Of a stretch of DNA of 64,000 bases, positions 35,650 to 43,591 are shown piece after piece. How positions within the stretch are numbered: the first letter of the stretch is position 1; every line of letters begins with the position of its first letter. The translations under genes and the position numbers were made by a program. The stretch covers positions 22,136 to 86,135 of the forward strand of contig NZ_JACMSF010000041.1 of the NCBI RefSeq assembly GCF_014257025.1. Reading direction: 5' to 3'. The notes under the pieces were generated by a model. It worked only from the letters and a program-made list of their open reading frames with translations. It did not search any database and had not been told where the DNA came from. Source of the stretch: Streptomyces cupreus. GTDB taxonomy: Bacteria; Actinomycetota; Actinomycetes; Streptomycetales; Streptomycetaceae.

Positions 35650-36183
35650 CTATGTCCGGTCCTGCGCCGGTCGGGCGCCGGAGGGGTCGCGCTGCGGCGG
35701 GACCTGGGCGTCGGGGTGGGGCAGGACGGGCTCGTCGGGCTCCGTCTGGCCCTTGACCAGGGCGCGCAGTTCGCGGACCTCCTGCTCCAGGGCGCGGTGG
35801 CGGCGGTGGGCGTCGTAGAGGTAGCGGACCTTGGTGCGCAACGCCCAGGGGTCGATGGGTTTCATCACGAGGTCGGCCACGCCCAACCCGAAGGCGGCCG
35901 AGGTCAGTTCCTGATCCTGACCGAAGCCGGTCAGTAAAATGACCGGAATGTGCTGGGTCTGTTCCAGGCGGCGCATGTAGCGCACCACGTCCAGACCGCT
36001 GACGCCGGGCATGCGCACATCGAGCAGAAGGAGCCCGACCTGCCCGCGCAGCACCTGCTTGAGCGCTTCGTCGCCGGTGGTGGCGCGGCTGAGCCGGTAG
36101 CCCAGGGGGGCGAGGGCGCTCTCCAGCGCGTACAGCGTGTCCTCATGGTCGTCGACGATGAGGATCTTGGCATCCGACGGCAT
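35650..36183 (-). CDS. Stand-alone receiver-domain response regulator
   Basis: A 177-aa protein with a single receiver domain: acidic D11-D12 (ILIVDDHED), phospho-acceptor D55 in LLLLDVRMPG, a Thr in ILLTGFG and the switch Lys in VMKPIDPWAL. After it comes a helix likely to form a coiled coil (RRHRALEQEVRELRALVKGQ) and a disordered Pro-rich tail; no DNA-binding domain is present. It may act by protein contact in a phosphorelay. ATG 36183 has GGGAGG 13 bases upstream; an in-frame ATG at 36204 is an alternative. No histidine kinase is adjacent. Confidence 0.85.
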   Translation of the reverse strand: MPSDAKILIVDDHEDTLYALESALAPLGYRLSRATTGDEALKQVLRGQVGLLLLDVRMPGVSGLDVVRYMRRLEQTQHIPVILLTGFGQDQELTSAAFGLGVADLVMKPIDPWALRTKVRYLYDAHRRHRALEQEVRELRALVKGQTEPDEPVLPHPDAQVPPQRDPSGARPAQDRT

Positions 36184-36324
36184 GGCCCGACGTCCCTCCC
36201 GCATGGGACAACCAGCTTATGTCTGTGATGCTGACGGGTTGTGCCCGCCGGCTGACAAGAAGTGCACAGCGCAGCATGCCCCGCGCGGGCGGCCGTGTCA
36301 CGCCCTCGGAGGGGTGGGAGGTGG

Positions 36325-36675
36325 TCAGTTCGCCGTGGGCGCAGCGCCGTTGACGGCATCCTCGGCGATGGACTCGTGGTGTCTGATCACCTCGGCGATG
36401 ATGAAGTTCAGGAATTTCTCGGCGAAGGCCGGGTCGAGCTTGGCGTTCTCGGCGAGAGTGCGCAGCCGGGCGATCTGCCGGGCCTCGCGGGCCGGGTCGG
36501 CGGGCGGCAGCTGGTGGGCGGCCTTGAGGTGGCCGACCTGCTGGGTGCACTTGAAGCGCTCGGCGAGCATATGGACGACGGCCGCGTCGATGTTGTCGAT
36601 GCTGTCGCGCAGCCGGGCGAGCTCCTCGCGGACGGCGGGGTCGACGTCACCGGTTCCGGTGTTGCTGGTGGTCAT
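36325..36675 (-). CDS. Chorismate mutase (AroQ type)
   Basis: A small all-helical chorismate mutase (116 aa) that converts chorismate to prephenate for Phe/Tyr synthesis. The AroQ pattern is clear: LARLRDSIDNIDAAVVHMLAERF carries the active-site Arg and the D-x-I-D helix, QVGHLKAAHQLPPADPARE supplies the Lys and Arg/Glu, and FAEKFLNFIIAEVIRHHE closes the fold. ATG 36675 is preceded by TAGGGT but no good ribosome site. Confidence 0.9.
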   Translation of the reverse strand: MTTSNTGTGDVDPAVREELARLRDSIDNIDAAVVHMLAERFKCTQQVGHLKAAHQLPPADPAREARQIARLRTLAENAKLDPAFAEKFLNFIIAEVIRHHESIAEDAVNGAAPTAN

Positions 36676-36695
36676 AAGCGACAACCCTACGGGGC

Positions 36696-37016
36696 TCAGG
36701 GGCGCTCGATCATCGGTGGATCATCCGGGTCCGGAATGCGGTCGCTCCAGCCACCGGGGACGGTCCGGCCCTGCTGGGCGCGGAAGCGTACGGGGGGCAT
36801 GCCGACGCGGCGGGTGAACAGGCGGGAGAAGTAGGCCGGATCGTCGTAGCCGACGCGGCGGGCGACGGCCGCGACGGGCAGTTCGGTGGCGGCGAGGAGT
36901 TCCTTGGCGCGGCCGAGGCGGCTGCCGAGGAGGTAGTCCTTGGGGCTGTGTCCGGCGCCGCGGCGGACGGCGGTGCGCAGTTCGGCGACGGTCATGCCGT
37001 ACCGGGCGGCGTGCTG
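36696..37016 (-). pseudogene. AraC-family regulator, C-terminal fragment only
   Basis: This reads as the C-terminal helix-turn-helix half of an AraC/XylS regulator: QHAARYGMTVAELRTAVRR, GHSPKDYLLGSRLGRAKELL, then VAAVARRVGYDDPAYFSRLF and RRVGMPPVRFRAQQ. The N-terminal ligand-binding (cupin-like) domain is gone; upstream of QHAARYG the frame has no recognisable protein and enters the remains of a divergently oriented beta-galactosidase gene. An internal ATG at 36995 could make a 99-residue HTH fragment. Confidence 0.8.
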
Positions 37017-37081
37017 CCGAGGGCCCGCTCCCCCGCCTGACCACCTGGGCGTCCCTGGCCGCCGTACTGTAGGCGCGTGGC

Positions 37082-37560
37082 GGTGCGGAGGTGTCCGGGC
37101 CCGTTCCGCCGACGTTCGAGGAGCTGGGCGTGGACCGGGGTGTGGTGCGCTACGAGGTGGGCGTGCCGGGGCCGCGGCAGCCGTATCCGCTGATCGCGCG
37201 GGGGCTGCGGGACATCGCGGTGGTGTACGCCGACGGGGAGCGGGCCGGGGGCAGCGGGGAGGCCAAGGGGATCACCGGGGGGATCCTGCACGAGCGGCAG
37301 TATCGGCACGGCGTACGCGCGCGTGGGCTGCGGCTCGACGACCTGGACGACGTGTCGGGCGTGCTTCGCTGCTGGAACTGTCGGGCTGGACACGCGGGTT
37401 CGTGTGGATGAACGGCTTCAACCTGGGCCGGTACTGGTCGGCGGGGCCGCAGCGGGCGCTGTTCGTTCCGGGACCGGTGCTGGGCGAGGGGGAGAACGAG
37501 GTGCGGGTGCTGGAGTTCGAGAGCGCCCCGGCGCAGGCGCCCGCCCTGAAGAGCGTGTGA
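37082..37560 (+). pseudogene. GH35 beta-galactosidase, C-terminal remnants
   Basis: The beginning reads PPTFEELGVDRGVVRYEVGV PGPRQPYPLIARGLRDIAVV split over one frame, followed by GEAKGITGGILHERQYRHGV; both are parts of the C-terminal beta domains of GH35 beta-galactosidases. A frame change then leads to LLELSGWTRGFVWMNGFNLG and RYWSAGPQRALFVPGPVLGE, the typical GH35 end, with stop at 37558. The whole catalytic TIM barrel is missing and at least two internal deletions are evident. It is divergent from the AraC fragment, whose 5' part is lost at the same point. Confidence 0.8.
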
Positions 37561-37577
37561 GCCGCACCGGAACGCGT

Positions 37578-37618
37578 TGAGCCGTACGCCCTCCCTGACG
37601 GTGAGGGCGTACGGCTCA
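37578..37618. terminator. Perfect 16-bp hairpin terminator
   Basis: TGAGCCGTACGCCCTC (37578-37593) pairs perfectly with GAGGGCGTACGGCTCA (37603-37618) around a 9-base loop. It sits between the 3' ends of the beta-galactosidase remnant and the trypsin gene and can serve both directions. Confidence 0.9.
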
Positions 37619-37639
37619 CGCCGTCCGTGACCGCGTGCC

Positions 37640-38440
37640 CTACAGGGCCGACGCGGCCCGGGCTATGTCGGCGGCGAACGTGTTCACCTGGGTGTAGACG
37701 CCGGGCACGCCCGCGCGGGCGCAGCCGTCGCCCCAGCTGACGATGCCGACCTGGATCCACTTGCCGGCGTCGTCCTTGCGGAACATCGGGCCGCCGGAGT
37801 CGCCCTGGCAGGTGTCGACGCTGCCGCGCGTCCAGCCGGCGCAGATCTCCTCGTTGGCGACCAGACGGTTGCCGTAGTGGCGCTTGCAGACGCGGTCGGC
37901 GACGAACGGCACCGTGGCCTTGCGCAGCTTGGTGGTGCCGGTGCCCGCGCCCTCCTGGGTGTCGCCCCAGCCGGCGATCGTGAACATGCCGCGGTTGTAG
38001 CGGTCGGTGGTGGCGATCTTCAGCGTGGGCTTGTCGATCGGCTTGGCGAGCTTGATCAGCGCCCAGTCCTTGCCGGTGCCGTCATAGCCCGGGGCCACCT
38101 TCACCTTGGTCGACTTGACCTTGATCGCCGCGGAGGAGTTGAGGTCGTTGACACCCGCGGTGACGGTGATGCGGTTGTTGTTGCCGGAGCCGTCCATGCA
38201 GTGGGCGGCGGTCAGGACGATGTCCTTCTTGTAGAGCGCCCCGCCGCAGCCCATCGAGAGGTGGACCATGAAGGGGAACTCGTTCTGCGCCGCGGGCGTT
38301 CCACCCACGACGCGGGTGTCCGCGGCCTGGGCGTCGCTCACGGGCTGGAGGGAGGCGACGGCGAGGGCGACGGCACCGAGCGCCGCGGCTCTCTTGACCA
38401 GGGTCAGGCCGCCGCTTCTCTTGGGCGAGTTATGGGTCAA
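37640..38440 (-). CDS. Secreted trypsin-like serine protease (S1)
   Basis: A 266-aa secreted protease of the Streptomyces trypsin group. A signal peptide (VKRAAALGAVALAVASLQPV) ends near SDAQA, and a short propeptide precedes the mature start RVVGG. The catalytic triad is H80 (VLTAAHC), D125 (KDWALIKL) and S215 (GDSGGP); D209 in VDTCQGDSGG is the trypsin specificity residue, predicting cleavage after Lys/Arg. Cysteines are in typical disulfide positions. I chose TTG 38440 because GAAAGGA lies seven bases upstream and no ATG or GTG occurs before the signal peptide. Regulation could include developmental control of proteases; nothing in the sequence proves it. Confidence 0.93.
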   Translation of the reverse strand: MTHNSPKRSGGLTLVKRAAALGAVALAVASLQPVSDAQAADTRVVGGTPAAQNEFPFMVHLSMGCGGALYKKDIVLTAAHCMDGSGNNNRITVTAGVNDLNSSAAIKVKSTKVKVAPGYDGTGKDWALIKLAKPIDKPTLKIATTDRYNRGMFTIAGWGDTQEGAGTGTTKLRKATVPFVADRVCKRHYGNRLVANEEICAGWTRGSVDTCQGDSGGPMFRKDDAGKWIQVGIVSWGDGCARAGVPGVYTQVNTFAADIARAASAL

Positions 38441-38602
38441 CGCATGTCCTTTCGTGGGGGGTTGGGCGGCCCGCAGTATGGAGATCAAGGAGGGGGCATG
38501 ACAAGGACGGATCTCACGTACCGGGGATGGAACCCGAGCGGGGAAATATCCCTCACATCCCCGTAGAGTGGAATCGGGTTCAGGCGTCTTGGGGGTTCGG
38601 AC

Positions 38603-39484
38603 GTGGCGAACGGCGGACCGGTCGAGCACGGCTACCCACACCTGGAGAAGGTGCGGGCGGCGATCACCGCGCTGTACAAGCGGTTGTCGTACGACACCAT
38701 CCAGACGTTCGCGAGCAGTGTGGTCCCGGCGGATATGGCGTTCTGCGACACCGATGATCTCTATCTGGGCACCCAGCGTGTGGCTCGGGAGCTGGTGCGG
38801 CACTATCGGCTGCCGGACGCCCGGATCATTGTGAGCTTCCGGGAGATGACGCATGCGGCGAATGTCGAACTCGCCGCGGGGCCCGAGTACTTCGTAGAGC
38901 TGAACGACCGGTTCCGGAAGCATCGGCGGGACATCGGGGCGGCGCTGGCGCACGAGATCATGCATGTGTATCTGCACCGGCTGGATCTGTCGTTCCCCGG
39001 GACGAGGGACAACGAGATCCTCACGGACACGGCGACGACATATCTGGGCGCGGGGTGGCTGCTGCTGGACGCGTACCGGGAGGACGGGGCGTCGTCGCAG
39101 AAGCTCGGGTATCTGACGCCGGAGGAGTTCGGCTATGTCCTCGCCAAGCGGGCGCTGGTCTTCGGGGAGGATCCCTCGGTGTGGTTCACCAGTCCGCAGG
39201 CGTATGTGGCATACGGCAAGGGCATGGCGGAGGCCCGCCACGACGAGCAGCAGCCTCCGCTGACGGCTGCGGGATGGGCGGGGCGGCGACGGTATGCGCG
39301 GGACCGGCGGTACGGGCGTGCCGGGCCGGCTCCGGGGGCGCCGTACACGTTCAGTCCGGATGGCGGGGGGCTGCGGGTGTCGTTTCCCTGTCCTACCTGT
39401 CATCAGCGGATTCGGGTGCCGGTGCGGGGGAGGGTACGGGCGCGGTGTGGGTTGTGCCGGACGGTTCTTGAGTGCGATACGTAG
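38603..39484 (+). CDS. HExxH metallopeptidase-like protein with C-terminal zinc ribbon
   Basis: A 293-aa protein I cannot place in a named family. No signal peptide is visible. Residues 117-121 are HEIMH within GAALAHEIMHVYLHRLDLSF, a canonical zinc-protease helix with a further His, and TDTATTYLGAGWLLLDAY downstream could supply another ligand. After a basic linker, the C-terminus has CPTCHQ...CGLCRTVLEC, a zinc ribbon. Together this suggests a cytoplasmic zinc-dependent protease or SprT-like protein. GTG 38603 is the probable start. The gene stands alone, divergent from the trypsin gene. Confidence 0.72.
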   Translation: MANGGPVEHGYPHLEKVRAAITALYKRLSYDTIQTFASSVVPADMAFCDTDDLYLGTQRVARELVRHYRLPDARIIVSFREMTHAANVELAAGPEYFVELNDRFRKHRRDIGAALAHEIMHVYLHRLDLSFPGTRDNEILTDTATTYLGAGWLLLDAYREDGASSQKLGYLTPEEFGYVLAKRALVFGEDPSVWFTSPQAYVAYGKGMAEARHDEQQPPLTAAGWAGRRRYARDRRYGRAGPAPGAPYTFSPDGGGLRVSFPCPTCHQRIRVPVRGRVRARCGLCRTVLECDT

Positions 39485-39490
39485 GATTTC

Positions 39491-39505
39491 GGCCCCGAAA
39501 GGGCC
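39491..39505. terminator. Small hairpin between convergent genes
   Basis: GGCCC (39491-39495) and GGGCC (39501-39505) with loop CGAAA lie seven bases after the metallopeptidase stop codon. The stem is short. Confidence 0.4.
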
Positions 39506-39536
39506 TCGGCCTCAAACACCGGGCGGCTGAACAGCC

Positions 39537-40442
39537 CTACGCCCCGTACACCGGCTCTGGCGCCTGTGCCTCCCCCAACAACTTCAGCACCGTCTCCCCC
39601 ACCTCCCCCACATCCCACCGTGCCCCCTTGTCCGCGCTGGGCCCCCTCCGCCAGCCCTCCATCACCGTGATGCGCCCCGCCTCCGCCTCGAAGATCCGGC
39701 CCGTCACCCCCGCGCTCGCCGCCGACCCCAGCCACACGACCAGCGGGGACACGTTCTGCGGGGCCATGGCGTCGAAGCCCGATTCGGGGGGCGCCATCGT
39801 GTCGGCGAAGGTGCGTTCCGTCATCCTCGTTCGGGCCGCCGGGGCGATCGCGTTGACCTGGACGCCGTAACGACCGAGTTCGGCCGCCGCCACCAGGGTC
39901 AGCGCCACGATTCCCGCCTTCGCGGCGCTGTAGTTGCCCTGCCCCACCGCGCCCAACAGACCTGCCCCGCTGCTGGTGTTGACGATCCTGGCCGTTGGAG
40001 TGCGCCCCGCCTTCGCCTCCGTGCGCCAGTGCGCCGCCGCGTGTTTCAGGGGCAGGAAGTGGCCCTTCAGGTGGACGCGCACCACCGCGTCCCACTCCTC
40101 CTCGTCGAGGTTCACCAGCATCCGGTCACGCAGGAACCCGGCGTTGTTGACCAGGGTGTCGAGGCGGCCGTACGTCTCCAGGGCCGTCCCGATCAAGGAT
40201 GCCGCGCCCCCCGACGTCGCTATGTCGCCTCCGTGTGCCACCGCCTCGCCGCCCGCCTCGCGGATCTCCGCCACCACCTGTGCCGCCGGGCTGTCGGGGT
40301 CCGGCGTGCCGTCGAGGCCGACGCCGAGGTCGTTCACCACCACCCGCGCGCCCTCCGCAGCAAAGGCGAGCGCGTGGGCGCGGCCGAGGCCCCGGCCCGC
40401 GCCGGTGACGACGACGACCCGTCCGTCGCAGATTCCGGTCAT
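39537..40442 (-). CDS. Short-chain dehydrogenase/reductase of the steroid HIP cluster (Rv3548c-like)
   Basis: A 301-aa SDR. The NAD(P)-binding motif is VVTGAGRGLGRAHALAFA, followed by VVNDLGVGLDG, the NNAG motif (TLVNNAGFLRDRM), and catalytic Ser-Tyr-Lys in IVNTSSGAG...GNYSAAKAG. The RDRM and C-terminal features are typical of the 17-beta-HSD4/MFE-like subgroup used in beta-oxidation of steroid intermediates. It corresponds to Rv3548c in the mycobacterial HIP gene order by type and place. ATG 40442 follows AAGGAGG. It is downstream of a second SDR and read from the operator at 41267. Confidence 0.85.
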   Translation of the reverse strand: MTGICDGRVVVVTGAGRGLGRAHALAFAAEGARVVVNDLGVGLDGTPDPDSPAAQVVAEIREAGGEAVAHGGDIATSGGAASLIGTALETYGRLDTLVNNAGFLRDRMLVNLDEEEWDAVVRVHLKGHFLPLKHAAAHWRTEAKAGRTPTARIVNTSSGAGLLGAVGQGNYSAAKAGIVALTLVAAAELGRYGVQVNAIAPAARTRMTERTFADTMAPPESGFDAMAPQNVSPLVVWLGSAASAGVTGRIFEAEAGRITVMEGWRRGPSADKGARWDVGEVGETVLKLLGEAQAPEPVYGA

Positions 40443-40544
40443 CTCAAGCCTCCTTGTGGGCAGTTGCCCGCGCCGGCGAAGGCGACGCGCTCTCCCTGTC
40501 CCGCACACACCCGCTCATCTCAGGCCTCCTTGCGGGCCGTTGCC
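40439..40544. repeat. Imperfect 30-bp direct repeat at the SDR gene junction
   Basis: Copies at 40439-40468 and 40515-40544 (TCATCTCA.GCCTCCTTG) match at 27 of 30 positions. Each contains, on the minus strand, a ribosome site, a TGA stop and an ATG. Confidence 0.7.
40444..40518 (-). CDS. Possible 24-residue micro-ORF created by a duplication
   Basis: ATG 40518 behind AAGGAGG gives a 24-codon frame ending in ARATAHKEA, stop at 40444. Its end mimics the C-terminus of the upstream SDR (ATARKEA) because the 30-bp stretch spanning the gene end and ribosome site is repeated. It may be translated but is probably just a by-product. Confidence 0.3.
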   Translation of the reverse strand: MSGCVRDRESASPSPARATAHKEA

Positions 40545-41260
40545 GCATCCAGGAAGGCGGGCCGCTCCCCGCCGCCGTGCACATGCAGGCTCGCCCCGCT
40601 GACATACGCGGCCGCGTCCGAGGCGAGGAAGACCGCCGCCGCGCCCACGTCCGCCGGCTCGGCCAGGCGGCCCAGCGGGACCGTGCGAGACACCGCCGCG
40701 ACGCCCTCCTCACCGCCGTAGTGCAGATGCGCCAGCTCGGTGCGGACCATCCCGACCACCAGCGTGTTGACCCGGACCTCCGGCGCCCACTCCACCGCCA
40801 TCGAACGGGCGAGGCTCTCCAGTCCCGCCTTCGCCGCCCCGTACGCCGCCGAACCCGGCGAGGGCCGGCCGCCGCTCACGCTGCCGATCATCACCACGCT
40901 CCCCCTGGCCCGCCGCAACAGCTCGTACGCGGCGAGCGAGACCGTGAGCGGGGCGGTCAGGTTCAGCTCCAGCACGCGCGCGTGCCGCTCCGCGTCCGCC
41001 TCCGTCAGGAGCCGGTACGGCGTGCCGCCCGCGTTGTTCACGAGGACGTCGAGCCGGGGCAGACCGTCGAAGAACCGACGCACGGATCCGGGGTCCCGTA
41101 CTTCCAGAGACCTGAACTCGGCGCCCTGGCACGGCACTTCCGGCGCCCGACGCGCGCCCACCACCACCTGCGCCCCCGCCTCCACGAAGGCCCTGGCGAT
41201 ACCGGCGCCGACGCCCCGCGTGCCGCCGGTGACGACGGCGAGCTTCCCGTTCAGCTCCAT
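40520..41260 (-). CDS. Short-chain dehydrogenase/reductase of the steroid HIP cluster (Rv3549c-like)
   Basis: A 246-aa SDR with LAVVTGGTRGVGAGIARAFV as cofactor motif, LDVLVNNAGGTPYRLL, and the catalytic Ser and YGAAKAG (Tyr-Lys) residues. It ends in a typical SDR C-terminus (FLASDAAAYVSGASLHVHGG). Position and size agree with Rv3549c of the mycobacterial HIP cluster; the exact substrate is not established from sequence. ATG 41260 abuts the 36-bp palindrome, so it is probably repressed by the TetR protein of the cluster. Confidence 0.85.
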   Translation of the reverse strand: MELNGKLAVVTGGTRGVGAGIARAFVEAGAQVVVGARRAPEVPCQGAEFRSLEVRDPGSVRRFFDGLPRLDVLVNNAGGTPYRLLTEADAERHARVLELNLTAPLTVSLAAYELLRRARGSVVMIGSVSGGRPSPGSAAYGAAKAGLESLARSMAVEWAPEVRVNTLVVGMVRTELAHLHYGGEEGVAAVSRTVPLGRLAEPADVGAAAVFLASDAAAYVSGASLHVHGGGERPAFLDAATARKEA

Positions 41261-41266
41261 CCGCTG

Positions 41267-41302
41267 CTACCTTCCACCTAACAAACGTTAGGTGGAAGGT
41301 AG
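41267..41302. promoter_or_regulatory. Perfect 36-bp palindrome: probable TetR-family operator
   Basis: CTACCTTCCACCTAAC (41267-41282) and GTTAGGTGGAAGGTAG (41287-41302) are exact reverse complements around AAAC. It fills the gap between two divergent HIP-pathway genes (SDR start 41260, echA20 start 41314), so a bound repressor would block both. The core CCTAACAAACGTTAGG resembles the site at 47929-47952. The KstR2-like protein encoded at 46507 is the likely binder. Confidence 0.8.
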
Positions 41303-41313
41303 CTGATGCGCCC

Positions 41314-42063
41314 ATGAGTGTCTCCACCTCGTCCCCGGAAAAGGGGATCCGTGTCGTCACGGTCGACCACCCGCCCGTCAACGCCCTCCCGGTGACCAGC
41401 TGGTTCGCCCTCGCCGACGCCCTGCGCACGGCGGGCCGCGACCCGGAAGTGCGGTGCGTGGTGCTGGCCGCGGCGGGGCGGGGCTTCAACGCGGGCGTGG
41501 ACATCAAGGAGATCCAGGCCCACGGCCGGGCCGCGCTCATCGGCGCCAACCGGGGCTGCTACGAGGCCTTTTCGGCCGTGTACGAGTGCGAGGTCCCCGT
41601 GGTGGTGGCGGTGCAGGGGTTCTGCCTCGGCGGGGGCATCGGTCTTGTCGGGAACGCCGACGTGATCGTCGCGAGCGAGGACGCCACCTTCGGGCTCCCC
41701 GAGCTGGACCGGGGAGCGCTGGGCGCCGCCACCCATCTGGCCCGCCTCGTCCCCCAACACCTCATGCGCGCCCTGTACTTCACCTCCCGCACGGTCACGG
41801 CGGCCGAGCTGCACGCCCACGGCTCGGTGTGGCGAGTCGTGGCGCGGGAGCAACTCCAGCAGGAGGCCTTGGAGTTGGCCCGGGACATCGCCGCCAAGGA
41901 CGGCGAGCTGCTGCGTCTCGCCAAGGCCGCCATCAACGGCATCGACCCCGTCGACGTCCGCCGCAGCTACCGCTTCGAGCAGGGCTTCACCTACGAGGCG
42001 AGCGTGAGCGGCGTCGGCGACCGGGTCCGGGACGCCTTCGGCGCCGAAGGCCCAGGACGGTGA
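41314..42063 (+). CDS. echA20: EchA20-like crotonase (steroid ring D opening)
   Basis: A 249-aa crotonase-fold protein. The acyl-CoA site shows GRGFNAGVDIKEIQAHG and the second oxyanion loop GFCLGGGIGLVGNADV, with ATFGLPELDRGALGAATHL after it. In M. tuberculosis, EchA20 (Rv3550) hydrolytically opens ring D of the indanedione-CoA intermediate to give COCHEA-CoA; I transfer this function because the gene directly precedes ipdA-ipdB-ipdC exactly as Rv3550-Rv3553. ATG 41314 is 11 bases past the palindromic operator. Confidence 0.88.
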   Translation: MSVSTSSPEKGIRVVTVDHPPVNALPVTSWFALADALRTAGRDPEVRCVVLAAAGRGFNAGVDIKEIQAHGRAALIGANRGCYEAFSAVYECEVPVVVAVQGFCLGGGIGLVGNADVIVASEDATFGLPELDRGALGAATHLARLVPQHLMRALYFTSRTVTAAELHAHGSVWRVVAREQLQQEALELARDIAAKDGELLRLAKAAINGIDPVDVRRSYRFEQGFTYEASVSGVGDRVRDAFGAEGPGR

Positions 42064-42068
42064 CCGGC

Positions 42069-42878
42069 ATGACCGACAAGACGATGACCGCCGACGACGT
42101 GGCGTCCCGGCTGTCCGACGGCATGACCCTCGGCATCGGCGGCTGGGGCTCCCGCCGCAAGCCGATGGCCCTGGTGAGAGCACTGCTCCGCGCCGAGATC
42201 ACCGATCTCACGATCGTCTCCTACGGCGGCCCCGACGTCGGCATGCTCGCCGCCGCCGGACGTATCCGAAGGCTCGTCGCCCCCTTTGTCACCCTCGACT
42301 CGATCCCCCTCGAACCCCACTACCGCGCGGCCCGCGAGCACGGCACCCTCGAACTCACCGAGATCGACGAGGCGATGTTCCTGTGGGGCCTGCGCGCCGC
42401 CGCCAGCCGGCTGCCCTTCCTCCCGGTGCGCGCCGGACTCGGCTCGGACGTGATGCGGGTCAACCCCGGCCTGCGCACGGTGACTTCGCCGTACGAGGAC
42501 GGTGAGACCTTCGTGGCCATGCCCGCACTGCGGCTCGACGCGGCCCTCGTCCACGTCAACCGCGCCGACCGGCGGGGCAACGGCCAGTATCTGGGCCCCG
42601 ACCCGTACTTCGACGATCTGTTCTGCGAGGCGGCCGACACCGCGTACGTCTCCTGTGAGCGGATCGTCGACACCGCCGAGCTGACGAAGGAGGCGACACC
42701 CCAGACCCTGCTGATCAAACGGCACACCGTCACCGGCGTGATCGAGGCCCCGTACGGCGCCCACTTCACCTCCTGCGCCCCCGACTACGGCCGCGACGAG
42801 GCCGTACAGCGGGAGTACGCGACCACGCCCTGGCCGGAGTTCGCCGAGCGGTACCTCAAGGACGGGAGGACGGCATGA
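42069..42878 (+). CDS. ipdA: IpdA, COCHEA-CoA hydrolase subunit alpha
   Basis: Alpha subunit (269 aa) of IpdAB, a class I CoA-transferase-fold enzyme that hydrolytically opens the last steroid ring (COCHEA-CoA to MOODA-CoA). Typical features are SDGMTLGIGGWGSRRKPMAL (the GxGG nucleotide loop), TELTEIDEAMF-like LELTEIDEAMFLWGL carrying a candidate catalytic Glu near residue 101, and RADRRGNGQYLGPDPYFDDL. The start could be ATG 42069 or the GTG at 42060 that overlaps the echA20 stop (GTGA). The stop overlaps ipdB by four bases. Function is by homology to the characterised mycobacterial/rhodococcal enzyme. Confidence 0.9.
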   Translation: MTDKTMTADDVASRLSDGMTLGIGGWGSRRKPMALVRALLRAEITDLTIVSYGGPDVGMLAAAGRIRRLVAPFVTLDSIPLEPHYRAAREHGTLELTEIDEAMFLWGLRAAASRLPFLPVRAGLGSDVMRVNPGLRTVTSPYEDGETFVAMPALRLDAALVHVNRADRRGNGQYLGPDPYFDDLFCEAADTAYVSCERIVDTAELTKEATPQTLLIKRHTVTGVIEAPYGAHFTSCAPDYGRDEAVQREYATTPWPEFAERYLKDGRTA

Positions 42879-43591
42879 CCGCCACCCGCGCCGAGTACTG
42901 CGTCATCGCCTGCGCCGAGGCCTGGCGCGGCGCGGGCGAGATCCTCGCGAGCCCCATGGGCCTGATCCCCTCTGTCGGTGCCCGCCTCGCCCGGCTGACC
43001 TTCGCCCCCGACCTGCTGCTCACCGACGGCGAGGCGATGCTCGTCCGCCCGGACGGCACCGTCGAGGGCTGGCTGCCGTACCGGCAGCACCTCACCCTGG
43101 TCACCGGGGGACGGCGGCACGTGATGATGGGCGCGAGCCAGATCGACCGTTTCGGCAACCAGAACATCTCCTGCGTCGGGGAGTGGGCGAGGCCCAGGCG
43201 GCAGCTCCTCGGTGTGCGCGGGGCACCGGTGAACACCCTCAACAACCCCACCAGTTACTGGATCCCCCGCCACTCCCGGCGCGTCTTCGTCGAGCGCGTC
43301 GACATGGTCTGCGGAGTCGGCTACGACCATGCCGCCGGCGCCCGGTACCACCACATCCCGCGCGTCGTCTCCGACCTCGGCGTCTTCGACTTCGCCACCC
43401 CCGACCGCTCGATGCGGCTGGCCTCGCTGCACCCAGGGGTCAGCGTCGAGGAGGTCCGGGAGGCGACGGGCTTCGCGCTGACGGTCCCGGACGAGGTGCC
43501 GTACACCCGCGACCCCTCCCCCGGGGAACTACGCCTGATCCGCGAGGAGATCGACCCGGAGAACACCCGCGCGCGGGAGGTGGACCGCTGA
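42875..43591 (+). CDS. ipdB: IpdB, COCHEA-CoA hydrolase subunit beta
   Basis: Beta subunit (238 aa; Mtb homologue about 250 aa). It begins MTATRAEYCVIACAEAWRG and has the ASPMGLIPSVGARLARLTFA, MGASQIDRFGNQNISCVG and NNPTSYWIPRHSRRVFVERV segments typical of IpdB. Start ATG 42875 overlaps ipdA (ATGA) and its stop overlaps ipdC by one base (TGATG), so the trio is translationally coupled. Confidence 0.9.
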   Translation: MTATRAEYCVIACAEAWRGAGEILASPMGLIPSVGARLARLTFAPDLLLTDGEAMLVRPDGTVEGWLPYRQHLTLVTGGRRHVMMGASQIDRFGNQNISCVGEWARPRRQLLGVRGAPVNTLNNPTSYWIPRHSRRVFVERVDMVCGVGYDHAAGARYHHIPRVVSDLGVFDFATPDRSMRLASLHPGVSVEEVREATGFALTVPDEVPYTRDPSPGELRLIREEIDPENTRAREVDR

